Origin: Arabidopsis thaliana
Lineage: Eukaryota > Streptophyta > Magnoliopsida > Brassicales > Brassicaceae
Length of the DNA: 64,000 nt
Assembly: GCF_000001735.4 (NCBI RefSeq)
Contig: NC_003074.8
Span: 6,386,101 to 6,450,100, forward strand
Direction: 5' to 3'
Of this stretch, positions 25,225-35,899 are shown piece by piece. Under the pieces are notes generated by a model, which saw only the letters and a program-made list of their open reading frames with translations, ran no database searches and had not been told where the DNA came from. Made by a program: the position numbers and the translations under genes. How positions within the stretch are numbered: position 1 is the stretch's first letter; each line of letters opens with the position of its first letter.

Positions 25225-26902
25225 TTAAAGTTGCCAGTCTATGGGAGGAATCCCCATTTCCTCGAGTAGCTGGTTTGCGCGAGAGAAATGCCTGTCCAAA
25301 GGTAGAACATATATTCAGCAGTTGGTACAACATAAGCACAACACTCAGATAACTGCAGGTCGTGCCATATCTTGCAGACCACAGAAGCAATAATTACATT
25401 ATGCATGTAAATAGGCAGGAGAGACGAAAAGGTTTATTAAGCTTAAGCTAACCTGCAGTCGAAGAAGCCTCTATTCGCCGACAAACCAGATGGATGAGCT
25501 GCTGTGAGTATATGATGTTTAGTCGCATCTATCAACCTGCATTCATAAAAGACAAAAAACAATGAAGATGCATATGCTGCAATATCTACAAGTCTAGCAG
25601 GTTCTAGTGTTATTGCAAGTCATAAACAGAATTTCAGTTACTAATTTTCTTATCAGCTGTATCGCATTCATAAAACCAAACCTACTTGGATTTCTCTTGA
25701 GCGTATCTTCCCCAGAGAAGAAAAACAACACCTTCCTTCTGCTGTGAGATACTTTGAATAACAGCATCAGTGAATTGTTCCCATCCTTTCTTTGCATGTG
25801 AATTAGGCTGTTTACTCCTTACTGAATTAGAAAGCAAGTTAACCGACATATTTGTGAGAAGAATTGCAGGACTTTGACAGTTTTATACATATAAGGTCAT
25901 CACACGATAGGAGACATTACCTGTAAGAACAGCATTCAGGAGTAACACACCCTAAAAAAAAAAAAAAAAGTGAATTGCTTTACCTTCTCCAAGTAAACTG
26001 AGAATTGATTGCACAAACAAGTAGAGATGATCCATTTACCTGCACAGCCCATTTCTGTAGATTACCGTGACGTGGGATGGAACAGCCAACATCTTTATGA
26101 AGCTCCTTAAAGATGTTCAACAGACTAGAAGGAAGCTTTTCTCCTTCAGGTACAGAGAAGGACAAACCCATAGCTTGACCAGGTCCATGATAAGGATCCT
26201 AAATCAAAGAGAGTAAAAAAACTTGTCAAAGCATAAAAACAGAATCCAGAAAAGAAACCAAAGCTAATTCCAAATGTTGTATGTACCTGTCCGATAATGA
26301 CAGTCTTAACTCGATCAAAAGGAGTTGTATTAAGAGCATTGAAAATCAAGTGCTGCGGTGGATAAATCAGAGGGCTTTTACTGTCAGTGATGATCTCACG
26401 TTCAAGGAAATCAGAAAGTGATTTGGCGTAGGGTTTATGAAATTCCCCAGGAAGAGCTTTAAGCCATGATTCTTCTACTAAGAGCTCACTCAATGGTACG
26501 TAGCAGTTTCCTTCAGCTGTAATTTCCATCCCAAAATCAATTCAAAATCTCAAAACCCTTAATGGGGGAAACAACATGACAAGCAATCAACTAAAAGAAA
26601 GAAGAAAAAAACATACATTTTGCTTTTGTGACCCTCTCGGAGCAGACGGCGAGGTTACGCTTGGACTTGGCGACGAACTTGTTGAACTCTGCGCGAGCGA
26701 TCTGTTCAGGTGTAAGGCCAGACGAATCATCGGCGACGGAAGTGGTAACGGTTACACGAGGCGGCGAGTTTGCTACAGAACCCAAATCACGGGAACCACC
26801 GGCGACGGAGACGGCAGGGAAAGAGGAGGAAGAAGGGGAAGCTTTGAGGCGTTTGGCAGGTTGAAAAAAATCCATTAGGGTTTTAGGTGTCGACGAAGCC
26901 AT
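25225..26902 (-). CDS. UNG: uracil-DNA glycosylase, family 1
   Basis: Seven exons (26617-26902, 26287-26516, 26040-26198, 25921-25951, 25686-25821, 25453-25536, 25225-25291) give 330 residues. The enzyme removes uracil from DNA and starts base excision repair. The water-activating motif [10 protein letters not shown] has Asp173; the second motif [12 protein letters not shown] has His295; KAKxx and PPxxIFNAL elements are also present. Both catalytic residues are intact. Near the N-terminus [12 protein letters not shown] resembles the PCNA-binding motif of nuclear UNG2, and the next 70 residues are Ser/Ala/Val-rich and disordered. The 31-base exon 4 is unusually small. I recall At3g18630. Confidence 0.96.
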
Positions 26903-27039
26903 CTCCGTTTCAGAAGTGAATCAGTCACTATGAAGAAGAAGAAGAAGAAGAAGAGATCCCAATTTTTTATTCTCAATTTTTTTTTATGTTTCCCAGAAAA
27001 GTTTCAGAGAAGAGTTAAATGGCGGGAATAACGGTGGTA

Positions 27040-27516
27040 TAGGCCGGTTAAGGAATCTCTTCAGGCCGATATAAACCGGTTAAAGGAAGATTCGCACACT
27101 CAGAAAGTCAGAAACAATTCCAATTTCAATTTGACATTTTAGTTTAGGAACGAATTTAGTAGTTCTGTAACTTGTTCTGTTGAGAAGAACAAAAGCAAAA
27201 GGGCTAAAAGACAAATTCAACATATATAATAGTCACAAAGAGATCACTGAAATTGGTTCTAAGTTTCTATATAAAAAAAACAAAGGACATAAACGCAATC
27301 TTGGTCTATTATCAGACTTGGACCATATCACATTATGTCGAAAAAGAAGAAAAAAGAATTGGGACAAAATCTCTCTAATGGGGACAACAAAGCATCACCT
27401 GCTCTTCTAAGCATCACCTCCAAAGATTAACAACCATTTTTCACTGCAGCTCTCAAGATTTATGATGATGGAAAGATAAGGAATTGTATTAAGACAACAT
27501 GGGAGTACAATTCATA
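27040..27516. other. spacer between UNG promoter and the CCCH gene 3' end
   Basis: Contains the UNG upstream region and the 3' UTR of the CCCH gene. No gene is seen; the plus frame 27180-27410 has no domain. Confidence 0.5.
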
Positions 27517-29729
27517 TTAGGTCTTCTTGATTTTGCCGACATATGCCTGGAGAGACAAAACAAGAGTTAACAACATGTGTATGTTTTGCAGTTGATTTAA
27601 GTTCAACAAAGCAAAAGAGTAATGTATATGAAGGAACCTGAACGAGCTTGGTAAGCTTTGGTTTCGAAGCGGATAGATAATGGTCAATCTTCTCCTGTGT
27701 TTGAGGAACGTTTCCACTTTGCATTGTACCAGTCACTTTCTCAGCTACCTTCTTCACTATGTTTTTGTAACCATCTTTGTTCAGCTTACCTTCTTTCCAA
27801 GCTGGTTTTAAAAGCTCTTTTACAACCTCAACTAAAGCAAACTTAAACGCCCGCATTCCTTTCGGGTCTTTCTCTTTCTTGTTCTCTTCGTCGCTCCCAT
27901 CATCATCACCATCTTCATCTTCATCCACGACATTCTCAGCATCATTAGTGTCTTCTCCAGTTTTCTTACCCTCTTCTTCCTTGCTAGCTTCATCAGTCTT
28001 TTTGTCCCCGTTTTCCTTGGGATCTAGCGATACTTCTTGAATCTCTTCGACATTGCTTATCTTTGATGCAGTAACCGCGGGGACTCCTTCAGCGCCAGTG
28101 CTCATCCCTAATCCCCATAGCTGATTTGGATTACTACTCACTACATTACTTTGAGTAGTAGCCTGATTTGGTTGAACAGATTCTGAATGCAGAGGCAGCT
28201 GCAATGCCTGTTCAAGCTGTGGAATGGGCTGACCATTTGCAAGAAACTGCGCTAGAGATGCTGAGATGTTAGTAATCTGATCGATTTGTTCCCTACTTAC
28301 TGTATTTTGGACCAAAACAGGTTTCTCCACAGTTGAGTGATGATTATCTTGATAAACTTTTCCACTCTCAAGATTGCTCAAGTTGGAGCCTACTGAGAAA
28401 TTTGTAGCAGCAGCAGCTAGCACTTGTTGACTTCCTCCAGCAGTTAGTGAGCTTTGGTACGGTAATGCATTATGATTCTGATTGAATGTTTCAACTGGCG
28501 CAACATTCACTGAATTACTGTAACTCTGATGTGAAGCAGCTACAGGTTTCTCAGCCATAGTTCTGCCACCATGTGAAAACATACCACTACTCCTCTGATC
28601 ATCTTTAAGAACTCGAGATTGTGAACTCTGACCAATAATACCAACACTATGGTCTTCCTTCACAGGCTTCTTTAAAGCTTGGACTCCATAATTCCAATCA
28701 GGAGACATCTCCATGTCATCAATCCAGCTACTACTACCATTCCCTTTAGATTCAGAAACTCCCTTCTTACTGGCACGAGAAACTTCGATTCCGCCTACTC
28801 TTCCATTGTCCAATCTTTCAACATCATTCCATTTATTATGACCACTAGTATGATTGTTATTGTCCTGTCTATAAAAGTTGTTGTTGTTGTCTTGAGGCTG
28901 TTTTCTATCAGCAACATGATGAGAAAACCTGCAATACTTGCCATTACGACAGAACCCCGTCCCCGCAGCGAAAAACTTACACGGAATATTCGAACTCCTG
29001 TGGAATCCTCCTTCACCATCACCACCATCCCTTCTTTGTGTTTCCTTCTCTCCCGTAAACTCGCTTCTTCGCCTTCTTATTCTCGAATTATCCTCGGGAT
29101 AATCAGTATTATTATAGTCAGAAGACCTTGCACCTTCCATCATTGCCTCTTCTCTGAAATCATCGGTGTGATATTTGGTCTCCCTCGGCTTTCTAATGTT
29201 ATCTTCCCAACCATAATGATCACTTCTGCTTTGATCAAACAAATGATCACTGCCTCTCTTATTGAATTCTCTGATTGGCGTAGGAGAAACTTGTGTTCTC
29301 GTCTTGTGTCTGTCATAAGATCCCGCGTCTCGTCTAGCTCTATAGACTGGGCTTCTACTACGGCTTCTACTCCTGCTATTACTTCTACTTCCACTCCTAG
29401 AAAGAAAATAAAAAGAGAGAGACGTTAAGTAACAACAACTGAAGAACATATAAATAAGAATCTCTGTAATAACTCGTAAACACTAACCTACGGACAAACT
29501 GTTGCCTAGTACCATCTTGTTCAGAAAAATAACTGTTATCGTTATTCTGTGAAACTCTGCTTCTAGTCCTAGCTTCACCGTTACTCTCTGCATTGAACCG
29601 GACAGGCTCAGACTCTTTGTCGCGGTAATAAGAAGCCGAGTTTGCATTTACGCTAGAATGATGATGGTGTGTGTCTTCCTTAGAGTCCCACTTTGAAACA
29701 CGTTTTCTTCCCAGACCACTCATTTCCAT
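27517..29729 (-). CDS. CCCH zinc-finger protein with Arg/Ser region
   Basis: Three coding exons (29488-29729, 27638-29396, 27517-27546) give 676 residues from the first ATG; a second in-frame ATG follows two codons later. An RS-rich stretch at about 82-95 (SRSNSRSRSRSRSPVYR) is like that of splicing factors. One zinc finger follows (CKFFAAGTGFCRNGKYCRFSHH, about residues 180-200), spaced C-x9-C-x5-C-x3-H. The centre is Asn/Gln/Ser-rich. A strongly acidic stretch (DEDEDGDDDGSDEEN) precedes a conserved, Lys-rich C-terminal block (about 585-660) that looks like a folded helical domain. RNA binding is likely; pre-mRNA processing is inferred. A spliced 5' UTR extends to about 30.4 kb. I recall At3g18640 (C3H38). 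Confidence 0.92.
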
Positions 29730-29739
29730 CCCCAACTAG

Positions 29740-30440
29740 TAAGCACCAAACATCAAAAGAATATCTGTAGATAACAAGTTTATGAAATAGAGTAAAATTA
29801 GCAAACAAGTAAAAAAGAAACTGTAATAATAACTAGACTTAAACCTCCTAACTGGAAACATCTGCACACGAAAACGAAAATAACAACAAATTGGATTTGA
29901 TTTTAATCTATCAAGTTTCTTTGTTATATATTTTATATATTCTCTGCTCAACGAGCAATATTGCTCATTCTATAGATCTTCCAACAGTAGTGTGAAACCA
30001 TTCATAGCAAATCTTGTTATCCATTAAACTCAGAATCCAAGAGCAATTGAAAAGATTGATCTTTGAGATCATAAGTGAAGAAGACCAATCATGGAAGTAG
30101 AGATAAACAATGAGAAGAATTAACCCGAAACTAAAACTGGTACCAATTCTTCCTGGAAATAAAACCACACAATGTCTCACATAAACCCAAATAGAACCTA
30201 AATTGAGTAAAAGGGAAAAAAAAAGTCAAACTAAATTGAACCTAATTAGAGTTTAATAGATAAAATTATATAACCCTAAAATTGAGAAGTAGACAAGAAG
30301 ATAGACAGAACTCACTTGAATTCGAATAGAGCTCTTCATCACTAAACCCTAAGACCAAGCTTCTTCTTCTTCTAGGGTTTCGAAAGAAAGTAGAACGACA
30401 ACGAGTTTGTTTAGCTCTGGTTCTTCAAATTTTCCAAGTT
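29740..30440 (-). other. 5' UTR and introns of the CCCH gene
   Basis: No coding frame is supported. A leader with a telo-box at 30344-30352 (AAACCCTAA on plus) and a CT/GAA tract follows at 30340-30420. The stretch between it and the first coding exon is AT-rich and intron-like. Confidence 0.45.
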
Positions 30441-30862
30441 CTAGGTTCTATGGTTTTTTTTTCGGAGAAGTAAATTAAAAGACTCGCACACAAAAAAAAA
30501 AAAAAATACAATTCTTTCGCTTAGGTTTTGCTTCTGTGTGGTTAATAGGTCCCACTTGAAGGTAAGTACTCTTCAGTTTAAATCCAACCGTTGACTAAAA
30601 TCCTTTTAATCTCACCCGTTGATTATTTCTTAAATAAGCCGAACACAACACTTTATTGTCCAGTTGGATCTTTTGTACTTTTTTCTATTTTTCATTTCTT
30701 TGACCTTTTTCCCTTTTTAATGCGAGGACATATGATTGGAGAGAGCTGCTAAAGTATTTTTTTAGCTTAAGTAATTTCTGATTGTGTTTTACTTTACCCG
30801 TCTTAAAACTTAAAAGCTTGCCTAGGGTTTTTTTATTCATCAAACATTAATCGTATAATCAA

Positions 30863-31064
30863 ATTCTCGGCAATAAGTATAACAAACCAAAAAAAATCTC
30901 AGAATAACAAAAGAGGAAGTATAGGAAAAGTGTCACTAACATGGGAGACATTACTAGTCTTAATTCTCAGCAATAAATATAACAAACAAAAGAATCTCAG
31001 GATAACAAAAAAAAGAAGTAGTATAAGAAAAGAGTCACTAGCATGGGAGACATTATTAGTCTTT
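30863..31064. repeat. tandem duplication of about 100 bp
   Basis: Two adjacent copies start at about 30863 and 30963 with the shared landmarks ATTCTC.GCAATAA, AATCTCAG.ATAACAAA and CATGGGAGACATTA. They differ at a modest number of positions and small indels, so the duplication is not brand new. Confidence 0.85.
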
Positions 31065-31243
31065 TAGTCACATTACACTAATAAATAAAAGTAGACATAA
31101 TCGAAAACTTGGAGATCGATATACTGTCTCAAACTGATAATTGCACTAACCAAAAGTTATAAATATATATGCTTCTTAGTTATATAACTAGGAGATATTA
31201 AAAACCAAAAATTATGAAGCTATAAGAGAGATTGTGATAGATC

Positions 31244-32404
31244 TTAGAGAGACCTAGTATTGTTTCCGTTTTGATCCAAATTGAAAACCCGGTCCTGATG
31301 TTGGCTGTTGTACGTTGGAAATTGAACATACTGATGCGAAAGACCATTAGAGTTAATGCTGTTGTTGTTACTGTAGTCATGCATGTTCATGCTCTGCAAC
31401 CCGTTAGTTCCAGCTCCTTGCATCCCAAGTAACCCTGCACAGTCTTGAACATTGAAGTTGTTGCGGCTGGACATGTTAGGGTTCTCAAACTCATTGTTTC
31501 CGTCTTCGTGTACCCCAAGTAAGCTAGAGTAACTTTCCGCTCTGGAATTCTGGTCAAACTGTTTTGAGAAATCATTAACGCTGTTGATGTTGTTATAGGT
31601 TAACATGTTCATGTTCTGAAGCCCATTGATCCCAGTTCCTTGTACCCCGAGAGACCCCGAGTAATTTCCCGCATCCGAATTCGGGTAAATCATCAGTTCA
31701 GGCGGAATCGGAGCTAGAGATTGCGTTTGGTTTGAAGCCAATGCTGAGACTGGGATTTGTGAGAAAGCACCGTTTCCATGGTTCCACAGATACATGGAAA
31801 CCTGGTTTGAGTGTTGTTGAAGTTGATTCATCGTATTAGCCATCATCAGTTCTTGATTAGCCATGTTCGTGTACTGTACCCTCCTCTGCCCCTGAGCTTC
31901 AACAACAGCGCAAGTCCTATGTTGGATCCTGGTTAGGTTTCGTTCCAAGGACTGAACCAGTCCCATGAGTTGCTCCACAGAGTAATTGTCAAACCTAGGG
32001 TCCCAAACTGGATACTTGACTTTGGGTACACGTCTCACTTTAATCTTCTTCTTCTCCTCCTTCTCGGGATCATCCTTGTTCATCTTCTCGAGGAACTCGT
32101 GAAGATCAACGCTTCCTTTGCGACGCTTCGTCTCGCTTAATTCACCGTACCTTCGAGCTATGGCTTTGACCTTCTCTCTCTCTTCAGGCCATGTCTTAAG
32201 CTCTCCGTTTGATCCGTAACAGATGACGCAGACATCGATGTCACAGAGAATTGAAAGCTCTTTAGCTTTCTTAAAGACAGTCTGTTGTCTTTTGATCAAA
32301 CTTGTGGCCCTCGAAGAAGAAAAAGCAGAATTAGGTTTCTTGAAAAAGGTTTTGTTCTTCTTCGATGTTGAAAACGAAAGAGAAGAGGACGAAGAAGAAG
32401 CCAT
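31244..32404 (-). CDS. AGL103: type I MADS-box transcription factor
   Basis: This is an intronless 386-residue protein. The MADS domain lies near residues 28-90: SRATSLIKRQQTVFKKAKEL, then LCDIDVCVICYGSNG, without a keratin-like K domain, which defines type I. A Lys/Glu-rich linker follows, then KVKYPVWDPRFDNYS, a motif shared by the M-beta group. The C-terminal half carries three diverged repeats of about 50 residues, each with an LG[VM]...G.N..[EQ] core and an NM element, rich in Asn and Ser. I start at the ATG at 32404; an upstream in-frame ATG (32449) lies only about 10 bases from a TATA-like motif (about 32459-32465) and is thus unlikely. Type I MADS proteins act mainly in the female gametophyte and endosperm. 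I recall At3g18650. Confidence 0.93.
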   Translation of the reverse strand: MASSSSSSLSFSTSKKNKTFFKKPNSAFSSSRATSLIKRQQTVFKKAKELSILCDIDVCVICYGSNGELKTWPEEREKVKAIARRYGELSETKRRKGSVDLHEFLEKMNKDDPEKEEKKKIKVRRVPKVKYPVWDPRFDNYSVEQLMGLVQSLERNLTRIQHRTCAVVEAQGQRRVQYTNMANQELMMANTMNQLQQHSNQVSMYLWNHGNGAFSQIPVSALASNQTQSLAPIPPELMIYPNSDAGNYSGSLGVQGTGINGLQNMNMLTYNNINSVNDFSKQFDQNSRAESYSSLLGVHEDGNNEFENPNMSSRNNFNVQDCAGLLGMQGAGTNGLQSMNMHDYSNNNSINSNGLSHQYVQFPTYNSQHQDRVFNLDQNGNNTRSL

Positions 32405-32469
32405 GGTTGTGTATATTCTCTGTGAATTGAATGAAGAGGTGGTGATCATTGTTTGCGAATATATAAAAC

Positions 32470-33110
32470 CCTTAGTTCGAGAATTTCTATTTTTGGTCTC
32501 GCTCGGTAATTAATGACGAATCAATAATGAAAGCGGTGAAGATTTCATTGCCTTTTTTAATATACTTTTTTCTCATAGAATCAATTTATATGTTTAACGA
32601 AGGTGTAGTTTTACTAATAAGGAAAACTTTGGTTTTTGGTTGAATATTATGGAAATCTTTAGTAGAGATTCTTTTCACATGTACATACATACACAAATAC
32701 ATACACTGATATACACACACATAGATTTATATACTATACGTAATGTATACATACTACACTGCGATTCGACTAAAAATTTGGATTTTTCGAAAGTTTAATT
32801 ATACTACATATGTTTAGTTACATCAATTAATTTGTGTTGTTTGGCTATATGTAAGTCTATAATCTATCGTTTCTGTATAAACTATTTGAATGTTACTAAC
32901 ATTTTTGAGTTTGTGTTTGTATACAAAAATGGCATATAAATACGACATATGTTTTATTTTGTGGTTAAACTGCAAAAAAATGTTTTATTCAATTTGAACA
33001 AACTATAGGAAAAAGATATAGTTACACAACTGATATTCACCTAATCTCGCAGCAACAATTCAAACCAAAAAACTCATGAAATCCATTAATAAGTATGTAT
33101 AATTATTGCG
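32470..33110. other. intergenic spacer between GUX1 and AGL103
   Basis: AT-rich, with a CA/TA-rich patch (ACATACA-type repeats) at about 32685-32760. No gene seen. Confidence 0.5.
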
Positions 33111-35859
33111 TCACAAGTTATGGCCGGGAAGTGATGATCTCCGGTCTACGGTAATGGCTGGTGGGGTGGGAACAAAAGACTCGTAGTCAGTCCAATTTGA
33201 TTCGCCCCAATGCCGCAGCATACTTTTCCAATTACATAATTTGTCGATGCAAATTTTGAATCTCGGGTCCTTTACTCTTATTTTCCAATGACCGTCGGCA
33301 TAATTTGCGGCCTCTGCTTGCCGGCGATCATATTCCAGCTGTGCCTTTTGCTTGGATCGCAAGTAACAGAATTGGTGAAGTTCCTGCAAAATATCATATA
33401 TGGTAATTACTAACCGTCACAATTTTAGAATAATTTGGGAAAACGTCTAACTATTTTTATATTTCTGCCAACCAATGTTTTTTTAAACTAATCATAAAGA
33501 AAGAAAATTTGAAATGATTTTTTTATAAGGTGTATAAAACATAGACATTAAAACTTGATGCCTACTGCGTAGGGGGCTAATTCTGCATTTACTAACCCAC
33601 CAAGATTTTCGTATATTCAAATTTCATATGGTTATTCTAAACTTGGGTAGTAAGTAATTTTTAGTTTATTTATTTTTTCAAGTTTTGGAAATTTTTGAGA
33701 AAGAAATAATGCTATGCAGTTAGTCTCTCAACGCATGACTAAACGCCTAATAATATTTTGAATATTGATCACAATATGAGATTGAAAATATTATGTGATT
33801 TTTGAGTTCTATTAAGGTTTTTAGGAGAGAGTGAATCACCTGTGGCATGGCGTCGTGGACCATCCACCATTTTCGATGAGCGATATCGGTAGCAAACTCA
33901 ACGAATATGTCGGAGTTGAAGTTACAGTCGTAGTCACGGTAACATAACCACGGCTTCATCCCAAGGTAATGAAGAACATAAAGAACAGGAGGCTCTGCTC
34001 CAAAAAGCTCTGTTTTCTTGCGTTTCGCGTCATCTTCATCGCCAATCCAAAAATGCTTCAAGAAATTCATATGTTTTGGAATCCGGTGCCACCATGTGAA
34101 TACCTCGTTTAAGTAACCTTGATCTCCACCGTTATAAGACTCAATCTCGTTTATATGTTCCATCAGAAGCTGAAACGTACAGTTGCAAGGCTCGATCACC
34201 ATAACTCCTGAATTAAACAGAGTTCCATTGTTTCCTGTAGCTGAGATCTCAGGCATCGAGAACAAGAAATCGATGTTTCTCAAGATTAAGAGATCCGCGT
34301 CGATGAAAATGATTTTGTCGTAATCAGTCAGCTGCCATAGCCGGAACTTGCTGTAGTTCCATTCGTTGTAAGCATCTTTCTCTGCCTTAGGGTTTCGAAT
34401 CCTCTGTATCGTCCGGATTTGCCAACCCGCGGCTTCTAGTCCACTCCGGTGGTAACCGCTGATGTTGTCATCAACAAGGATAACAAGGTCTCTCGTCGAA
34501 CCAGACTGTCTTATGCTCTGAGCCGCGGCGATTGCACCGCAGACGTAAACGTGAGCTGAGTGAAGAATTGTTGCGTAAGCTTCTCTTTTAGGGTTTCCTA
34601 AGCTTGGCCTATCTGTAAAATTCATGGAAGAAAACAGACACTAGTTAACTTAGCGACGATTTTTCAAATTTGTTTTCAAATCTAAACAAGTAATTTCGGG
34701 AGTCATTTTTATTCTACCTTGGATGCCAAGAGGAAGAGATAGCTCACAAGACCCTACAGGCAGCTGAAGCTTGTCTCTCAAGGTATCAAGATTAGGTTTG
34801 TACAACCAAACATCGCCTCTCCGAGACACAAGATCTTTACACCGGAAAAGATTCGGAATCGGAAAGCATCTAGATACAAAAAACACATGTCCCCTGAAAA
34901 ACCCTTTGGCCGAAGCCGCCACAGTTGCAGCCGCTAGCTGTAGATGCAATCTCCCGACGTCTCTCGACCAATTCCCTTCTTTCCGACAAGGAAGTTTCAC
35001 GACGATCAGATCGAGTCTTCTTGTAGGTACCTTAATGTTCGGGATATTAGGACAAACAGGGACCTCTGTTTCTTGCTCCTCATCGATCCACTCTGGATAT
35101 AGTGCGTCCCAAGTCACATTCTTGTCTGCGTAATCTAGATTCAATACAACAACTTTTTCTTCATCCCCATTGTCCTTGCTCTTGGATACTTCTCTCCATC
35201 GTTGGATCTCGTTCGAATCAAAATTCAAGACACCGATCGTACGGCCTTCTTCGATGTTCTCAAGGGTTTTAGTCACATCGTCCCAGTTTATATCCAGATC
35301 CGAGAAGTAACGTGGATCTTGTCTTCTCCATATCCATCTAATTTCATAATTTTAAGATAGTATTATAAGAGATAGAGGCAAAAGTAAAAATTTGCATGTG
35401 AACATTTTTGAGGTCAAGAATGTAAATGTTGGTGATGGAAAAAAGAAATAGATTTACCGAGAAGATGAGTGGGAAAGAGAATGATGATAAGCTTCAGGAG
35501 AATAGATAATGGTGAAGAGAGTGGCAGAGAGAAGGATAAACAAGAGAAGCTTCACGATCTGAAACTTGGTGAAACAACAACAACTACTGTTTTTGTCTTG
35601 TGTCGAAAAATTTATGATATTAAACGGTTTCACCATATCCGATCTGCCACCTCCTTTGCTATTTCTCCGGAATCTCCTCTTGCATATTGCTTCTCTGCTT
35701 AAACACACACAAAGCCACAATTAGACGATTTTGTTCAGATTTTTTTAATCATTACTTAGAGAGTATTATACTATACACTTACATGGACGCGGAGAGGCGT
35801 CGCCGGGAGTCACCACCGGTTGTGGTGGTGGGTGCAGGAGCAGCGGGAGAGTTTGCCAT
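33111..35859 (-). CDS. GUX1: xylan glucuronosyltransferase, GT8 family
   Basis: Five exons (35783-35859, 35458-35694, 34718-35337, 33840-34612, 33111-33383) give 659 residues. The N-terminus starts MANSPAAPAP and is cytosolic; a type II membrane anchor (IVKLLLFILLSATLFTIIY) lies near 77-95, then a stem and the catalytic domain in the Golgi lumen. GT8 features are clear: ATILHSAHVYVCGAIAAAQS, the metal-binding DAD in IFIDADLLIL, LFNSGVMVIEP, NGGDQGYLNEVF and HYLGMKPWLCYRDYDCN. The enzyme adds glucuronic acid from UDP-glucuronate to the xylan backbone of secondary walls. Earlier annotation called it starch-initiation protein PGSIP1. I recall At3g18660. Confidence 0.95.
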
Positions 35860-35899
35860 ATAAAACTGATGGATTGGGACAGTAGAATTGGACAAGGAA

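Noticed and set aside
28679-29428. 249-codon plus-strand open frame
   Set aside because: It is antisense to the CCCH gene, whose Arg/Ser codons create long frames on the other strand. It has no domain, and the minus-strand gene explains the sequence.
32223-32513. Plus-strand frame overlapping the AGL103 start
   Set aside because: It is antisense to the MADS box and promoter; a shadow.
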